Positions 1-8,901 of a stretch of 64,000 nucleotides of DNA are shown here, in pieces. Each line of letters begins with the position of its first letter. Positions within the stretch are counted from its first letter, which is position 1. A program made the translations under genes and the position numbers. The notes under the pieces are model-generated. The model ran no database searches. It was not told the origin of the DNA and worked only from the letters and a program-made list of their open reading frames with translations. The stretch is from Parvibaculum sp. (GTDB lineage: Bacteria > Pseudomonadota > Alphaproteobacteria > Parvibaculales > Parvibaculaceae), in contig NZNS01000010.1 in assembly GCA_002694985.1 (NCBI GenBank), positions 333,392 through 397,391 of the forward strand, written 5' to 3'.

Positions 1-1
1 A

Positions 2-52
2 AGCTGGAAGCCCAAACATCCGGACGATCCGCGCAAGGAGATGCTGTCATGA
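2..52 (+). CDS. 3' end of a probable DnaJ/CbpA-type co-chaperone (partial)
   Basis: Only the last 16 codons are in the window. The frame ends in a basic, proline-containing tail (WKPKHPDDPRKEMLS) and its TGA overlaps the ATG of the next gene (ATGA at 49-52). Such tails, and translational coupling to cbpM, are usual for CbpA/DnaJ C-terminal-domain proteins. The identity rests mostly on the neighbour, since no J-domain can be seen here. Confidence 0.5.
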   Translation, partial: SWKPKHPDDPRKEMLS

Positions 53-369
53 TGGGGATCGAGGAGCTTGTAAACGAGATCGCGGCGCTGCAACGCGCGG
101 ACCTCGAAGCATGGATCGCCGAGACGCTCGTCTCGCCGGAGGAGGAAGCCGGCGCGCCGGTTTTTCCCGAGATGGAATGTGCGCGGGTCCGGCTCATCTG
201 TACGCTGCGTTACGATCTGGAAATCGAGGCAGAGACGCTTCCCGTCGTGCTGTCGCTGATGGACCAGCTTTACGACACGCGAGCAAGGCTCAACTCGCTG
301 ACGGCGGCTGTGGCGGCGCAGGATGAGAGCGTGAGGGAAGCGATACTGAAGGCGATGGGCCGGGAGTGA
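49..369 (+). CDS. cbpM: Chaperone modulator CbpM-like protein
   Basis: A 106-residue protein of the CbpM/MerR-like helical family, which binds the J-domain of CbpA-type DnaJ homologues and modulates their co-chaperone activity in the cytoplasm. The diagnostic part is the central motif around residues 42-78 (ECARVRLICTLRYDLEIE, then PVVLSLMDQLYDTR), which matches the CbpM helical core, together with the N-terminal W-x-x-P-like segment. Length is normal for the family. The start overlaps the stop of the preceding DnaJ-like gene by ATGA, so the two are probably translated together. A second ATG follows immediately at 52. A strong terminator lies about 40 bases after the stop. Confidence 0.8.
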   Translation: MMGIEELVNEIAALQRADLEAWIAETLVSPEEEAGAPVFPEMECARVRLICTLRYDLEIEAETLPVVLSLMDQLYDTRARLNSLTAAVAAQDESVREAILKAMGRE

Positions 370-405
370 GCGCGGCGGCGCCCGTCACGTTCTCGCCAGC
401 GAAAT

Positions 406-440
406 AAAAAGCCCGGATCAAGCGATCCGGGCTTTTGTTC
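406..440 (+). terminator. Rho-independent terminator after cbpM
   Basis: A perfect 9-bp stem (GCCCGGATC at 411-419 and GATCCGGGC at 424-432) with a 4-base loop, flanked by A5 on the left and T4 on the right. It can therefore act in both directions, ending the cbpM transcript and the leftward acyl-CoA dehydrogenase operon that stops at 542. Confidence 0.85.
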
Positions 441-541
441 TTTTGCCAACAGCGACATTTGCTGCACCGCCCATGCCCCCCGGCCAACTTAGTGGAGGGC
501 CGGGGTGACATGGTCGATTGGAGACGACTTATTTCCCCTTG

Positions 542-1771
542 TTACTTCCCCTTGGGGGCCTGATTGAAGGGCAGATCCTTGTCGACGCGGATTTCGCCCG
601 GCAGGCCAAGCACGCGCTCGGCCACGATGTTGCGCAGGATTTCATCCGTGCCGCCCGCGATGCGGTAACCCGCCGCGCCGATCCACTGCTCGGTATAGGC
701 ACCATCGGCAGGGGAGAGCTTGCGGTCGCGAATGACGCCGCCCATATCCTGCAGGTCCATGCCGAAGGAACCGAGATCCTGCATCTTCCTGGCGGCCACG
801 ATCTTGGAGATCGAGGATTCCGGTCCGGGCGTCTCACCCTTGGACAGCGCCGTCAATGTGCGGAAGCGCGTGAACTTCAGCCCCTGAGCCTGCACATACC
901 AGTCGGCAATGCGCTCGCGCACGCCGCCGTGGCGGATGGCGGGCTCACCGGCGATGTTGGTGTCGCGTGCCAGCTCGATGAGATCGTCCGTATCGGCATT
1001 GCCCTGCGAGCCGCCGACGGCGAGACGCTCGTTCATGAGCGTGGTGAGGGCGACCTTCCAGCCGTCGCCCGGATTTCCGAGACGCTGGCTGTCCTTCACG
1101 CGGAGATTGGTGAAGAAGACCTCGTTGAACTCCGAGCCGCCCGACATCTGCTTGATCGGACGCACTTCCACGGCCGGATCCTTCATGTCGATCCAGAACA
1201 TGGTGAGGCCCTTGTGCTTGGGCACATTGGGGTCGGTACGTGTCAGAAGGATGCCGTAGTCGCAGAAATGGGCGCCCGACGTCCAGACCTTCTGGCCGTT
1301 GATGACCCATTCGTCACCATCCTTTTCGGCCTTGGTGCGCAGGCCCGCCACATCCGAACCGCCTGCGGGCTCGGAGAAGAGCTGGCACCAGATTTCGTCA
1401 CCGCGCACGGCGGGACCGACGAAACGCTTTTTCGCCTCTTCCGAGCCCCAGGCCATGACGGTGGGGATGCACATGCCGAGGCCGATGGCGAAGATGCCGC
1501 CGGGGACGAGATATTTCGCCTCTTCCTGGCTGTAGATCACGTTGTCGATGGTGGTGCCGCCACCGCCGCCCCACTCCTTCGGCCAGGTGATGCAGGCATA
1601 GCCGGCATCGGCCTTCTTGGCCTGCCAGGCCTTGGACTGGGCGATCAGTTCATCGAGATCGCGCGGCAGCTCCATGCCTTTCGCATCCGACTTCTTCGTC
1701 GCGTTCTTGTCGAGCCACTCCCTCACCTTCTTGCGGTAGGCGGCTTCTTCCGGTGTGTCGTTGAAATCCAT
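542..1771 (-). CDS. Acyl-CoA dehydrogenase, catalytic-type subunit of a pair
   Basis: A 409-residue flavoprotein of the acyl-CoA dehydrogenase (FadE) family, which introduces the alpha-beta double bond into acyl-CoA thioesters. The N-terminal helical domain is followed by the FAD/substrate-binding middle segment (LFSEPAGGSD near 135-145, and VWTSGAHFCDYGILLTRT) and the C-terminal helical domain ending in the conserved AGGTDEILRNIVAERVLGLP. The start at 1771 is preceded by GGGAGAA. It lies 33 bases downstream of a second, more divergent dehydrogenase gene. Adjacent gene pairs of this kind in Actinobacteria and Proteobacteria often form alpha2-beta2 enzymes acting on bulky (steroid, branched or alicyclic) acyl-CoAs. 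The substrate here is not deducible. Confidence 0.9.
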   Translation of the reverse strand: MDFNDTPEEAAYRKKVREWLDKNATKKSDAKGMELPRDLDELIAQSKAWQAKKADAGYACITWPKEWGGGGGTTIDNVIYSQEEAKYLVPGGIFAIGLGMCIPTVMAWGSEEAKKRFVGPAVRGDEIWCQLFSEPAGGSDVAGLRTKAEKDGDEWVINGQKVWTSGAHFCDYGILLTRTDPNVPKHKGLTMFWIDMKDPAVEVRPIKQMSGGSEFNEVFFTNLRVKDSQRLGNPGDGWKVALTTLMNERLAVGGSQGNADTDDLIELARDTNIAGEPAIRHGGVRERIADWYVQAQGLKFTRFRTLTALSKGETPGPESSISKIVAARKMQDLGSFGMDLQDMGGVIRDRKLSPADGAYTEQWIGAAGYRIAGGTDEILRNIVAERVLGLPGEIRVDKDLPFNQAPKGK

Positions 1772-1804
1772 TTTGGTTCTCCCGAATATCTTTATTTGAG
1801 CCGC

Positions 1805-2947
1805 TTATGCTGCGTTCTTCGCTTCAAGGCGCGAGACGAGTTTTTCTTTCCACTGGATCGGGGCACCGATCGTCAGGGCAAGGAACTTCGCGCGGCGATA
1901 ATGGAACTGGCAGTCGGACTCCCATGTGTAGCCGATGCCGCCATGCGTCTGGACGTTTTCCTGGGCGGCGAAGACATAGGCATCCGAACCCGCGATGCGC
2001 GAGGCGGAAGCGGCCTCGGTGAGTTCCGAGCCCTCGTCGTTCAGCATCATGGCGCCGTAATAGGAATTCGACTTGGCGAGTTCCTTCTTCACATACATGT
2101 CGGCGAGCTTGTGCTTGATCGCCTGATAGGAACCGATCTGACGGCCAAAGGCATAACGCTCAAGCGCATATTCACGTGCCATTTCGAGGGCTGCCTCACT
2201 GCCGCCGACCTGCTCGAAGGCGAAAAGAACGGCCGCGCCGTCGAGGATACGGGAAAGCTGCGACCAGCCCTCGCCCTGCTTGTCGCCGAGGATTTCGGCG
2301 GGCGCATCCTTGAAGGTCATGGTGACGTTATCGCGCGAGGGGTCGATGGTGCGGACTTCCTCGGTGGAGACGCCGCCCGCCTTCGCATCGACGATGGCAA
2401 GCGAGATGGCCTGCTCACCCTCTTTTTGTGAATTCGGGCCGCCCGTGTTCACCGCAACGATCACCACATCGGCAATGCTGCCATCGGTGACGGGCTGCTT
2501 CACGCCGGAAACCTTGCCGCCGGCAAAGGCCGTCTCGATGTTGCCCGGATGGGCGGCGTGCAGGCCTTCGGAAATCGCGACGGTGCCGATGATCTCGCCG
2601 GCGGCGAGTTTCGGCAGCCAGGTTTCCTTCTGCTTCTGCGTGCCGAAAAGCCTGATCGCTTCGGCCGCCAGATAGATCGAGGAGGAGAAGGGAACGGGCG
2701 CGACGACGCGGCCGAGCTCTTCGGCCACCACACAAAGCTCAAGCGGCCCAAGACCGAGGCCGCCGAACTCTTCGGGGATCGCCGTGCCGGTCAGGCCCAT
2801 CTCGACGAGGCCCTTCCAGACATCCTTCGCATAGGGCTCGTCGCCTTCCAGGACGCGGCGCGTCACGCTCATGGGGCATTTGTCGGCAAGGAACTTGCGG
2901 ACCTGCTCCTTCAGCATTTTCTGGTCGTCGGAAAAATCGAAATTCAT
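1805..2947 (-). CDS. Acyl-CoA dehydrogenase, partner-type subunit
   Basis: A 380-residue acyl-CoA dehydrogenase homologue and the first gene of the two-gene operon. The start at 2947 (MNFDFSDDQKMLKEQVR) is chosen over a frame start at 3013 because it has an AGGGAGA ribosome binding site and matches the usual family N-terminus. The N-terminal and central domains are clear, as are QTHGGIGYTWESDCQFHYRRAK near the C-terminus. The canonical terminal GGT-x-E-I-x-R block seen in the downstream paralogue is absent. That split of features resembles heterotetrameric FadE pairs, where the FAD and active-site residues are shared between unlike subunits. Pairing is inferred from adjacency and C-terminal divergence. 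Confidence 0.85.
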   Translation of the reverse strand: MNFDFSDDQKMLKEQVRKFLADKCPMSVTRRVLEGDEPYAKDVWKGLVEMGLTGTAIPEEFGGLGLGPLELCVVAEELGRVVAPVPFSSSIYLAAEAIRLFGTQKQKETWLPKLAAGEIIGTVAISEGLHAAHPGNIETAFAGGKVSGVKQPVTDGSIADVVIVAVNTGGPNSQKEGEQAISLAIVDAKAGGVSTEEVRTIDPSRDNVTMTFKDAPAEILGDKQGEGWSQLSRILDGAAVLFAFEQVGGSEAALEMAREYALERYAFGRQIGSYQAIKHKLADMYVKKELAKSNSYYGAMMLNDEGSELTEAASASRIAGSDAYVFAAQENVQTHGGIGYTWESDCQFHYRRAKFLALTIGAPIQWKEKLVSRLEAKNAA

Positions 2948-3304
2948 GATGTCTCCCTTGTCGCGCCGCTGGCGCATTCTTTTGAGGATTTCCGCGCGGG
3001 CGCGGGTCTCCACATCGTTGTTTGGCGCGCATTCTCACTGCAATTTGGCGATGTGAAAAGGGTTTCGATTTGACGCCGCGTCCGCTTGGGATGCGAGGGG
3101 GCGCGTGAAGGCCGAATCCCGGCGAAAGTCTGCGGATGGCAGCCGTTTTCCCTTTCCACTCCCCGGCACCGCCCTGCTCCGCGAGAGCCGGAGTAAAATC
3201 CCTCAATGGGAACAAACCAGATCATTTCCTTAAGCGGGCGCTAACCGCTCGGCGGCCATATTGAAGCCCGGATTTCAGACGTTCGGGCGGAGGCTCCACC
3301 TCAG
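2948..3304. other. Intergenic region between divergent genes
   Basis: 357 bases separate the leftward dehydrogenase operon from the rightward gene at 3305. No RNA gene, repeat or convincing small gene is seen. It presumably holds both promoters, but no strong sigma-70 boxes stand out. A GGAGG at 3288-3296 serves the gene at 3305. Confidence 0.6.
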
Positions 3305-3844
3305 ATGGCGAAAGCGCAGTTCCATAAAAACCAGCGGGTCTATGTGCGGCCCGTGGGCACCTGGGCGACGATCGAGCGCGTCGTGCCGCAATGGGTCAAG
3401 GACATGGATGAGCCATTGCGTATCCATTACGATGTGGGGCTTGGCCGCGACTTCGCGGCGAAGGAACTCGAAACGGAAGAAGTGGCGACACTCTCCCATC
3501 TCGATCCGCAGATGGAGGAATGGCATGTGGTGCGCGTGCCGAACAAATGGCGTTCGGCGGAAGAATGCGCGGGCCACCCCGTGCCGGGAACGCATCCGGT
3601 CGTGGTGACGGGCTCTCACGAAGGCGGGGGCTGGCGCGTGCCGGGCGTGGAATACGACATGGCGCCTGACCGCGTGGAGCTTCAGGCGAAGGTGATCGCG
3701 GCGGCGCCGAAAATGATGGTGCTGCTGAGTCGCCTCGCCGATACGGCGCGGCACAACCCCGAGAACCTGCCCGAAGACGTGATGGTGCTGGCGGGCGACG
3801 CCGACGCGATCGTGAGCAGCATCATGGGGCCGGCGGAGGAGTGA
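3305..3844 (+). CDS. Conserved hypothetical protein, 179 residues
   Basis: I do not recognise the family. The protein is soluble, with no signal peptide or membrane segment. It has a basic N-terminus (MAKAQFHKNQRVYVRPVGTW), an acidic, tryptophan-containing middle and a helical C-terminal third that includes LADTARHNPENLPEDVMVLAGDADAIV. The first 60 residues look like a small beta-barrel (QRVYVRPVGTWATIERVV, then HYDVGLGRDF). Start context is good (GGAGG 9 bases upstream) and codon use matches its neighbours. It stands alone between a divergent operon and pepN, and its stop lies 154 bases before pepN. Confidence 0.75.
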   Translation: MAKAQFHKNQRVYVRPVGTWATIERVVPQWVKDMDEPLRIHYDVGLGRDFAAKELETEEVATLSHLDPQMEEWHVVRVPNKWRSAEECAGHPVPGTHPVVVTGSHEGGGWRVPGVEYDMAPDRVELQAKVIAAAPKMMVLLSRLADTARHNPENLPEDVMVLAGDADAIVSSIMGPAEE

Positions 3845-3998
3845 TCGCGGGAAGGCCGGGACCATGACGGTCTGAGACGGTCTGGCGAGCGACGGGTCTG
3901 CCGCAATTCCGCCATGCGGGGCGCGGAATCTGCCCCTCGCAGTCTCTGCCGACTCACCTATATAGAGGGATGTGATCCCCTCCGACGCCGAGCACCCC

Positions 3999-6650
3999 AT
4001 GCGCAATGAAGACCCCCGCCCCATCCGCCTGAAGGATTATCAGGTTCCCGCCTTTGACACGCATGAGGTCATGCTCGATATCGAGCTCGACCCGAAGGCC
4101 ACACGGGTCCATGCCACGCTGAAAATGGCGCGCAATCCGGCAAGCACGGACAAGAAGGCGCCGCTGAAGCTCGACGGCGAGAAGCTGAAACTTCTCGAAG
4201 TGAAGATCGACGGCGAAGTGCTGGGCGCGAACCGCTACAGCGTGGACGAAGAGAGCCTGACCATCCATGAGACGCCGGAGGGAGATTTCACGCTCGAAAC
4301 GGTGACGGCCTGCGCGCCGGAGGACAACACGGCGCTGGAGGGGCTCTACCTCACCGACGGTATCTATTGCACGCAATGCGAGGCGGAGGGCTTTCGCCGC
4401 ATTACCTATTATCTCGACCGGCCGGACAATATGGCCGTGTTCCGCACCCGGATCACGGGGGACCGCAAGAGCGAGCCGGTGCTGCTTTCCAACGGCAATC
4501 CGGTGAAAAAGGGCAAAACGAAAGACGGGCGGCATTTCGTCGAATGGCACGACCCCTTTCCGAAGCCTTCCTATCTCTTTGCGCTGGTGGCGGGCGATCT
4601 CGGCCATGTGGAAGACAAGTTCACCACCATGTCGGGCCGGGAGGTGACGCTGCGCATCTTCGTTGAAAAGGGCAATGAAGACCGCTGCGCCTATGCGATG
4701 GAAGCGCTGAAGCGCGCCATGAAATGGGACGAGGAGCGCTTTGGCCGCGAATATGATCTCGATATCTTCATGATCGTCGCGGTGAGCGCCTTCAACATGG
4801 GCGCGATGGAGAACAAGGGCCTCAACGTCTTCAACGACAAATATATTCTGGCGCGGCCCGACACGGCGACGGACGCCGACTATGCGGCGATCGAGGCGAT
4901 CATCGCGCATGAATATTTCCACAACTGGACCGGCAACCGCATCACCTGCCGCGACTGGTTCCAGCTTTGCCTGAAGGAAGGGCTGACCGTTTTCCGCGAT
5001 CAGGAATTCACGAGCGACATGCGCTCGCGTCCGGTGAAGCGGATTTCGGATGTGCGGCTGCTGCGCGCGCATCAGTTCCCGGAAGATGGCGGGCCTCTCG
5101 CCCATCCCGTGCGGCCGGACAGCTATATCGAGATCAACAATTTCTATACGGCGACCGTTTACGAGAAAGGTGCCGAACTCTGCCGCATGATCCATACGAT
5201 GGCGGGACCGAAGCGTTTCCGCAAAGGCATGGACCTCTATTTCGAGCGCCATGACGGGGAAGCCGCGACAGTGGAAGATTTCCTCAATGCGCTGGCAGAC
5301 GGGGCGAAGCTCGACCTCACGCAGTTCAAGCGCTGGTACTGGCAGTCCGGCACGCCGGAAGTGCTGGCCTCCGGGCGCTACGATGCGGCGCGCAAGACCT
5401 ATACGCTAAAAATGAGCCAGGTGTGCCAGCCGACGCCGGGACAGCGCGTGAAGGAACCCTTCCACATTCCCGTTGCCGTGGGCCTTGTCGGCCCGGACGG
5501 CAAGGACATCCCCCTGACGCTCGACGGCGAGGAGAAGCCAGGCGCGAAAACGCGCGTGCTGCACCTCACCGGGCGCGAAGGCACATGGCGCTTCAAGAAT
5601 GTGCCCGAAAAGCCCGTGCCCTCGATCCTGCGCGGGTTTACGGCGCCGGTGAAGCTCGATGCGAATCTCAAGGAACGCGACCTCGTGTTCCTGATGAAGC
5701 ATGACAGCGACAGCTTCAATCGCTGGGAAGCGGCGCAACGCTATGCGACGAACCTGCTCACGCGCATGGTGGAGGCAGCGAAGGACGGCAGCACACCGCG
5801 CAAGGGAACGGCGTTTGCCGAGATGGTGCATGACCTTCTCAGCGCGAAGAAGATCGACCCCGATTTCGTGGCGCAGATCATCCTGTTGCCGAGCGAACAG
5901 ACACTGGCACAGATCATCGGGCAGGATGTGGATGTCGATGCGATCCACACCGCGCGCGAGGCGCTTCGCCTTGCCATCGCGACACATGCGAAAGACGCGC
6001 TTCTCTCCGCCTATGCGCGCATGGAAGTGACGGGGCCCTACAATCCCGACGCGGCAGATGCGGGCAAGCGCGCACTCAGGAATGCCTGTCTCGGCTATCT
6101 TGCCGCCGCGCCGGGCGATGAGGGCGTGAGGCTCGCGGCCGAACAGTTCCGCCATGCGACGAACATGACGGATTCCATCGCCGCGCTTTCCGTGCTCTCG
6201 CATATCGATTGCCCGGAACGCGAAGAGGCGCTTGCCACCTTCCATGAACGCTGGAAGGACAACCACCTCGTCATGGACAAGTGGCTCGCGATCCAGGCAA
6301 TGTCGTCGCTGCCGGGGACGCTGGACGAGGTGAAGCGCCTCACGCAGCATCCGGCCTTCACGATGAAGAACCCGAACAAGGTGCGCTCGCTCATCACGAG
6401 CTTCGCCAGCGCCAACCAGCTCCGCTTCCATGATGCGAAGGGGGCGGGCTATCGCTTTGTGGCCGACAAGGTGCTGGAACTCGACAAGCTGAACCCGCAG
6501 GTGGCGGCCCGGCTTCTGGGCGCCTTCAAGAGCTGGCGGCAATTCGAGCCGAAACGCCGCAAGCTGATGCAGAAGGAGCTGAAGCGGATCGCGGGCACGG
6601 ATGGCCTCTCGCGCGACGTTTACGAGATCGCGAGCAAGACACTCGCCTGA
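3999..6650 (+). CDS. pepN: Aminopeptidase N (M1 zinc metallopeptidase)
   Basis: An 883-residue proteobacterial-type PepN, which removes N-terminal residues from peptides in the cytoplasm during protein turnover. The exopeptidase motif GAMEN is at residues 268-272 and the zinc site HEYFH at 304-308, with the third ligand E327 exactly 18 residues later. The C-terminal DUF3458-type Ig-like and superhelical domains fill residues from about 440 to the end, giving the full length expected of E. coli-type PepN. The ATG at 3999 (MRNEDPRPIRLKDYQ) is preferred to an upstream GTG at 3972. The gene appears monocistronic and is followed by a 357-base regulatory region. Confidence 0.95.
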   Translation: MRNEDPRPIRLKDYQVPAFDTHEVMLDIELDPKATRVHATLKMARNPASTDKKAPLKLDGEKLKLLEVKIDGEVLGANRYSVDEESLTIHETPEGDFTLETVTACAPEDNTALEGLYLTDGIYCTQCEAEGFRRITYYLDRPDNMAVFRTRITGDRKSEPVLLSNGNPVKKGKTKDGRHFVEWHDPFPKPSYLFALVAGDLGHVEDKFTTMSGREVTLRIFVEKGNEDRCAYAMEALKRAMKWDEERFGREYDLDIFMIVAVSAFNMGAMENKGLNVFNDKYILARPDTATDADYAAIEAIIAHEYFHNWTGNRITCRDWFQLCLKEGLTVFRDQEFTSDMRSRPVKRISDVRLLRAHQFPEDGGPLAHPVRPDSYIEINNFYTATVYEKGAELCRMIHTMAGPKRFRKGMDLYFERHDGEAATVEDFLNALADGAKLDLTQFKRWYWQSGTPEVLASGRYDAARKTYTLKMSQVCQPTPGQRVKEPFHIPVAVGLVGPDGKDIPLTLDGEEKPGAKTRVLHLTGREGTWRFKNVPEKPVPSILRGFTAPVKLDANLKERDLVFLMKHDSDSFNRWEAAQRYATNLLTRMVEAAKDGSTPRKGTAFAEMVHDLLSAKKIDPDFVAQIILLPSEQTLAQIIGQDVDVDAIHTAREALRLAIATHAKDALLSAYARMEVTGPYNPDAADAGKRALRNACLGYLAAAPGDEGVRLAAEQFRHATNMTDSIAALSVLSHIDCPEREEALATFHERWKDNHLVMDKWLAIQAMSSLPGTLDEVKRLTQHPAFTMKNPNKVRSLITSFASANQLRFHDAKGAGYRFVADKVLELDKLNPQVAARLLGAFKSWRQFEPKRRKLMQKELKRIAGTDGLSRDVYEIASKTLA

Positions 6651-6754
6651 CGCCTGCCCGGCAGGCCCGAAACACACCAAACAGCCCGGATGAACGCCGG
6701 TTTATGCCACCGAAGCGCGATTTGTATCGCTACGGCACATGTTAACCATTCTGC

Positions 6755-6769
6755 TTAACGCAGAATTAA
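6755..6769. promoter_or_regulatory. CtrA-type box (TTAA-N7-TTAA), distal
   Basis: TTAA at 6755-6758 and TTAA at 6766-6769 are separated by exactly 7 bases, the consensus for the cell-cycle regulator CtrA. An additional TTAACC half-site sits at 6742-6747. It lies 239 bases before the kinase start at 7008. The match is seen directly; binding is inferred. Confidence 0.6.
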
Positions 6770-6879
6770 GGAACACGGCTCAGGAGTCACTAAATCGGCG
6801 TTTTTTCCAAGTTATATGAGGATCGCACGGCCGATCACGTGGGTTGTGACTGACATTGAGTGAGTCCCGTTTGCATCTA

Positions 6880-6895
6880 TTAACAAAAAGTTAAC
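6880..6895. promoter_or_regulatory. CtrA-type box (TTAA-N7-TTAAC), proximal
   Basis: TTAA (6880-6883), seven bases, then TTAAC (6891-6895): a perfect full-length match to the Caulobacter CtrA consensus. It lies 112 bases before the preferred start of the histidine kinase at 7008 and only 7 bases before an in-frame upstream ATG at 6903. This position argues that the upstream ATG is not the true start. Confidence 0.7.
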
Positions 6896-7007
6896 GCCAG
6901 CTATGGACAGGCGGACTCTCAGGCCGAATCATCGCTTCAAGGGCAGTGATTCGGACAATGGCCGGGACCGGGCAATGCTGACGGAACCCGAGCGGACGGA
7001 AGAACGC

Positions 7008-8828
7008 ATGAGCGACGTGACGACGACAAGACAGGACGCGATGAAGTGGCGCGAGGCCGCAGGCCGGCGCCGCCGCGCCCTGCCCGCCGGACTGTTGCCG
7101 CGCCTTGCGCTGGGATTTTCCGGGCTTGCGCTCGTCGCACTCAATGTCGCCCTCTACGCGCAGGACGGCCTGTCCCGCGCGCTTCTCTTTTCCTCGTTCC
7201 TTTCAGCCGGCTATATCGCCCTTGCCTATATGCTGGTGCGGCTTCGCGAGTCGAAGCTCGAAGCGGAAGACGCGCTGGTCGAGAACCAGCAGCGCTTCGA
7301 CATGGCGTTCGCCGGTGCGCGCTGCGGCATCTGGGACTGGGATCTTTCGGAAAACCGCGTTTACTGGTCGTCCGCCATGTTCGACATGGTGGGGCTGAAG
7401 CAGCCCTCGAAGCGGCTTTCGCCGAACGAGATCAAGGCCTTCGCCCATCCCGACGACATCAACGCCATTGACGAGATTTCCCGCGCCGTGACGCGGCCCT
7501 CGCGCTCCTACGACACGACATTCCGCCTGCGCCATGCCGATGGCAGCTGGGTGTGGATGCATGCGAAGGGCCAGGTCTGGAGCGGCAACCGCGCGGCCGG
7601 CGACCGGCTTGTCGGCATCACCATCGACATTACCGAACAGAAGCTCGCCGAAGAGCGCGTATCGGAAGCGAATGAGCGCCTGCGCGACGCGATCGAAAGC
7701 GTGGGCGAAGCCTTCGTGCTCTGGGACGCGGAGGGAAAGCTCATCACCGCGAACAGCAAGTTCGGGGAATTCCTCAACCTCGCCGACGACGCGACGGCGC
7801 CGGGCATGACACGGGCAGACGTGATGACGCGCGCGGGCGTGGGCAGCGGGTGGCCGGTGGCGGAAGGCGCGGAAACGGAAGCGGCTTTCAGCGAAATCCG
7901 CCTGCCGACCGGACGCTGGCTACAGATCAGCGAGCGGCGCACCAAGACCGGCGGCCATGTGAATGTCGGCACCGACATCACCGCAATCAAGGAGCAGGAA
8001 GCGGCGCTGACAGCCAACAAGTCGGCGCTTGAAAAGACCGTGCGCGACCTCGAAAGCTCGCGCCGCAAGCTCCAGGAGCAGGCGCGCCAGCTTGTCGACC
8101 TGGCCGAGAAATATGCTGCGGAAAAAACGCGCGCGGAAGCGGCCAACCGCTCGAAGTCGGAATTCCTCGCCAATATGAGCCATGAGCTGCGCACGCCGCT
8201 CAACGCCATTATCGGTTTCTCGGAGATCATGGGCTCCGGGCTTTTCGGCGAACTGGGCTCGCCGAAATACAAGGAATACGCGACCGACATTCATGCGAGC
8301 GGTACGCATCTCCTCGAACTCATCAACGACATTCTGGACATGTCGAAGATCGAGGCCGGGCGCATGACGCTGGAAGCGCAGCCGCTTGAGGTTTCCGAAG
8401 TGGTGGAGGAATCGCTGCGGCTCGTCTCGGGCCGGGCGGATGTTGCGAAGGTGACGATCGAAAACGAATTGCCGGACCTTCCCGCCGTTCATGCGGACAA
8501 GCGCGCGGTGAAGCAGGTGCTGCTCAACCTGCTCTCCAATGCGGTGAAGTTCACGCCTGCGGGCGGTTCGATCCACCTCAAGGGAAGCAGCGCGGACGGG
8601 CTTGTCACCATCGCGGTGGAAGATACAGGCATCGGCATTCCGGCAAGCGCGCTGCCGAAGATCGGGCGGCCCTTCGAGCAGGTGGAGAGCCAGCATTCGA
8701 AGAAGCACAAGGGTACCGGGCTCGGCCTCGCGCTGTCGCGCTCGCTGGTGGAACTGCATGGCGGCACGCTCACCATCGAGAGCACCGAAGGCGTCGGCAC
8801 GACGGTTAGCTTCACGCTGCCGGCCTGA
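7008..8828 (+). CDS. PAS-domain sensor histidine kinase, PleC/DivJ-like core
   Basis: A 606-residue membrane-bound hybrid-free kinase. Two membrane helices lie at roughly 32-52 and 57-76. A PAS domain follows (about 95-215, with WDWDLSENRVYWS), then a second PAS-like domain (about 222-335), a coiled coil, and the HisKA dimerisation helix with the phospho-acceptor H392 in MSHELRTPLNAIIGFSE. The ATPase domain has N, G1 and G2 boxes (NLLSNAVKFT, DTGIGIP, GTGLGLALS). The HisKA sequence, including FGELGSPKYKEYATDIHASG, is of the PleC/DivJ class that acts on the single-domain regulator DivK. ATG 7008 has a GGAAG site and sits downstream of two CtrA-type boxes; an in-frame ATG exists at 6903. The partner regulator is not encoded nearby. 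Confidence 0.85.
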   Translation: MSDVTTTRQDAMKWREAAGRRRRALPAGLLPRLALGFSGLALVALNVALYAQDGLSRALLFSSFLSAGYIALAYMLVRLRESKLEAEDALVENQQRFDMAFAGARCGIWDWDLSENRVYWSSAMFDMVGLKQPSKRLSPNEIKAFAHPDDINAIDEISRAVTRPSRSYDTTFRLRHADGSWVWMHAKGQVWSGNRAAGDRLVGITIDITEQKLAEERVSEANERLRDAIESVGEAFVLWDAEGKLITANSKFGEFLNLADDATAPGMTRADVMTRAGVGSGWPVAEGAETEAAFSEIRLPTGRWLQISERRTKTGGHVNVGTDITAIKEQEAALTANKSALEKTVRDLESSRRKLQEQARQLVDLAEKYAAEKTRAEAANRSKSEFLANMSHELRTPLNAIIGFSEIMGSGLFGELGSPKYKEYATDIHASGTHLLELINDILDMSKIEAGRMTLEAQPLEVSEVVEESLRLVSGRADVAKVTIENELPDLPAVHADKRAVKQVLLNLLSNAVKFTPAGGSIHLKGSSADGLVTIAVEDTGIGIPASALPKIGRPFEQVESQHSKKHKGTGLGLALSRSLVELHGGTLTIESTEGVGTTVSFTLPA

Positions 8829-8901
8829 GCCCCGCCGCATTGCGAGCGGCTGCCGGCGGGGAGCCTTACCCCGCATGAAACAGCCTGAGTGGGGGAAGAC
8901 C

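Noticed and set aside
518..2431. A 637-codon plus-strand open frame
   Set aside because: It spans two convincing acyl-CoA dehydrogenase genes on the other strand and has the same shadow-type composition.
6649..6664. GCCTGC/GCAGGC hairpin after pepN as a terminator
   Set aside because: The stem is 6 bp with a 3-base loop and no following T-run.
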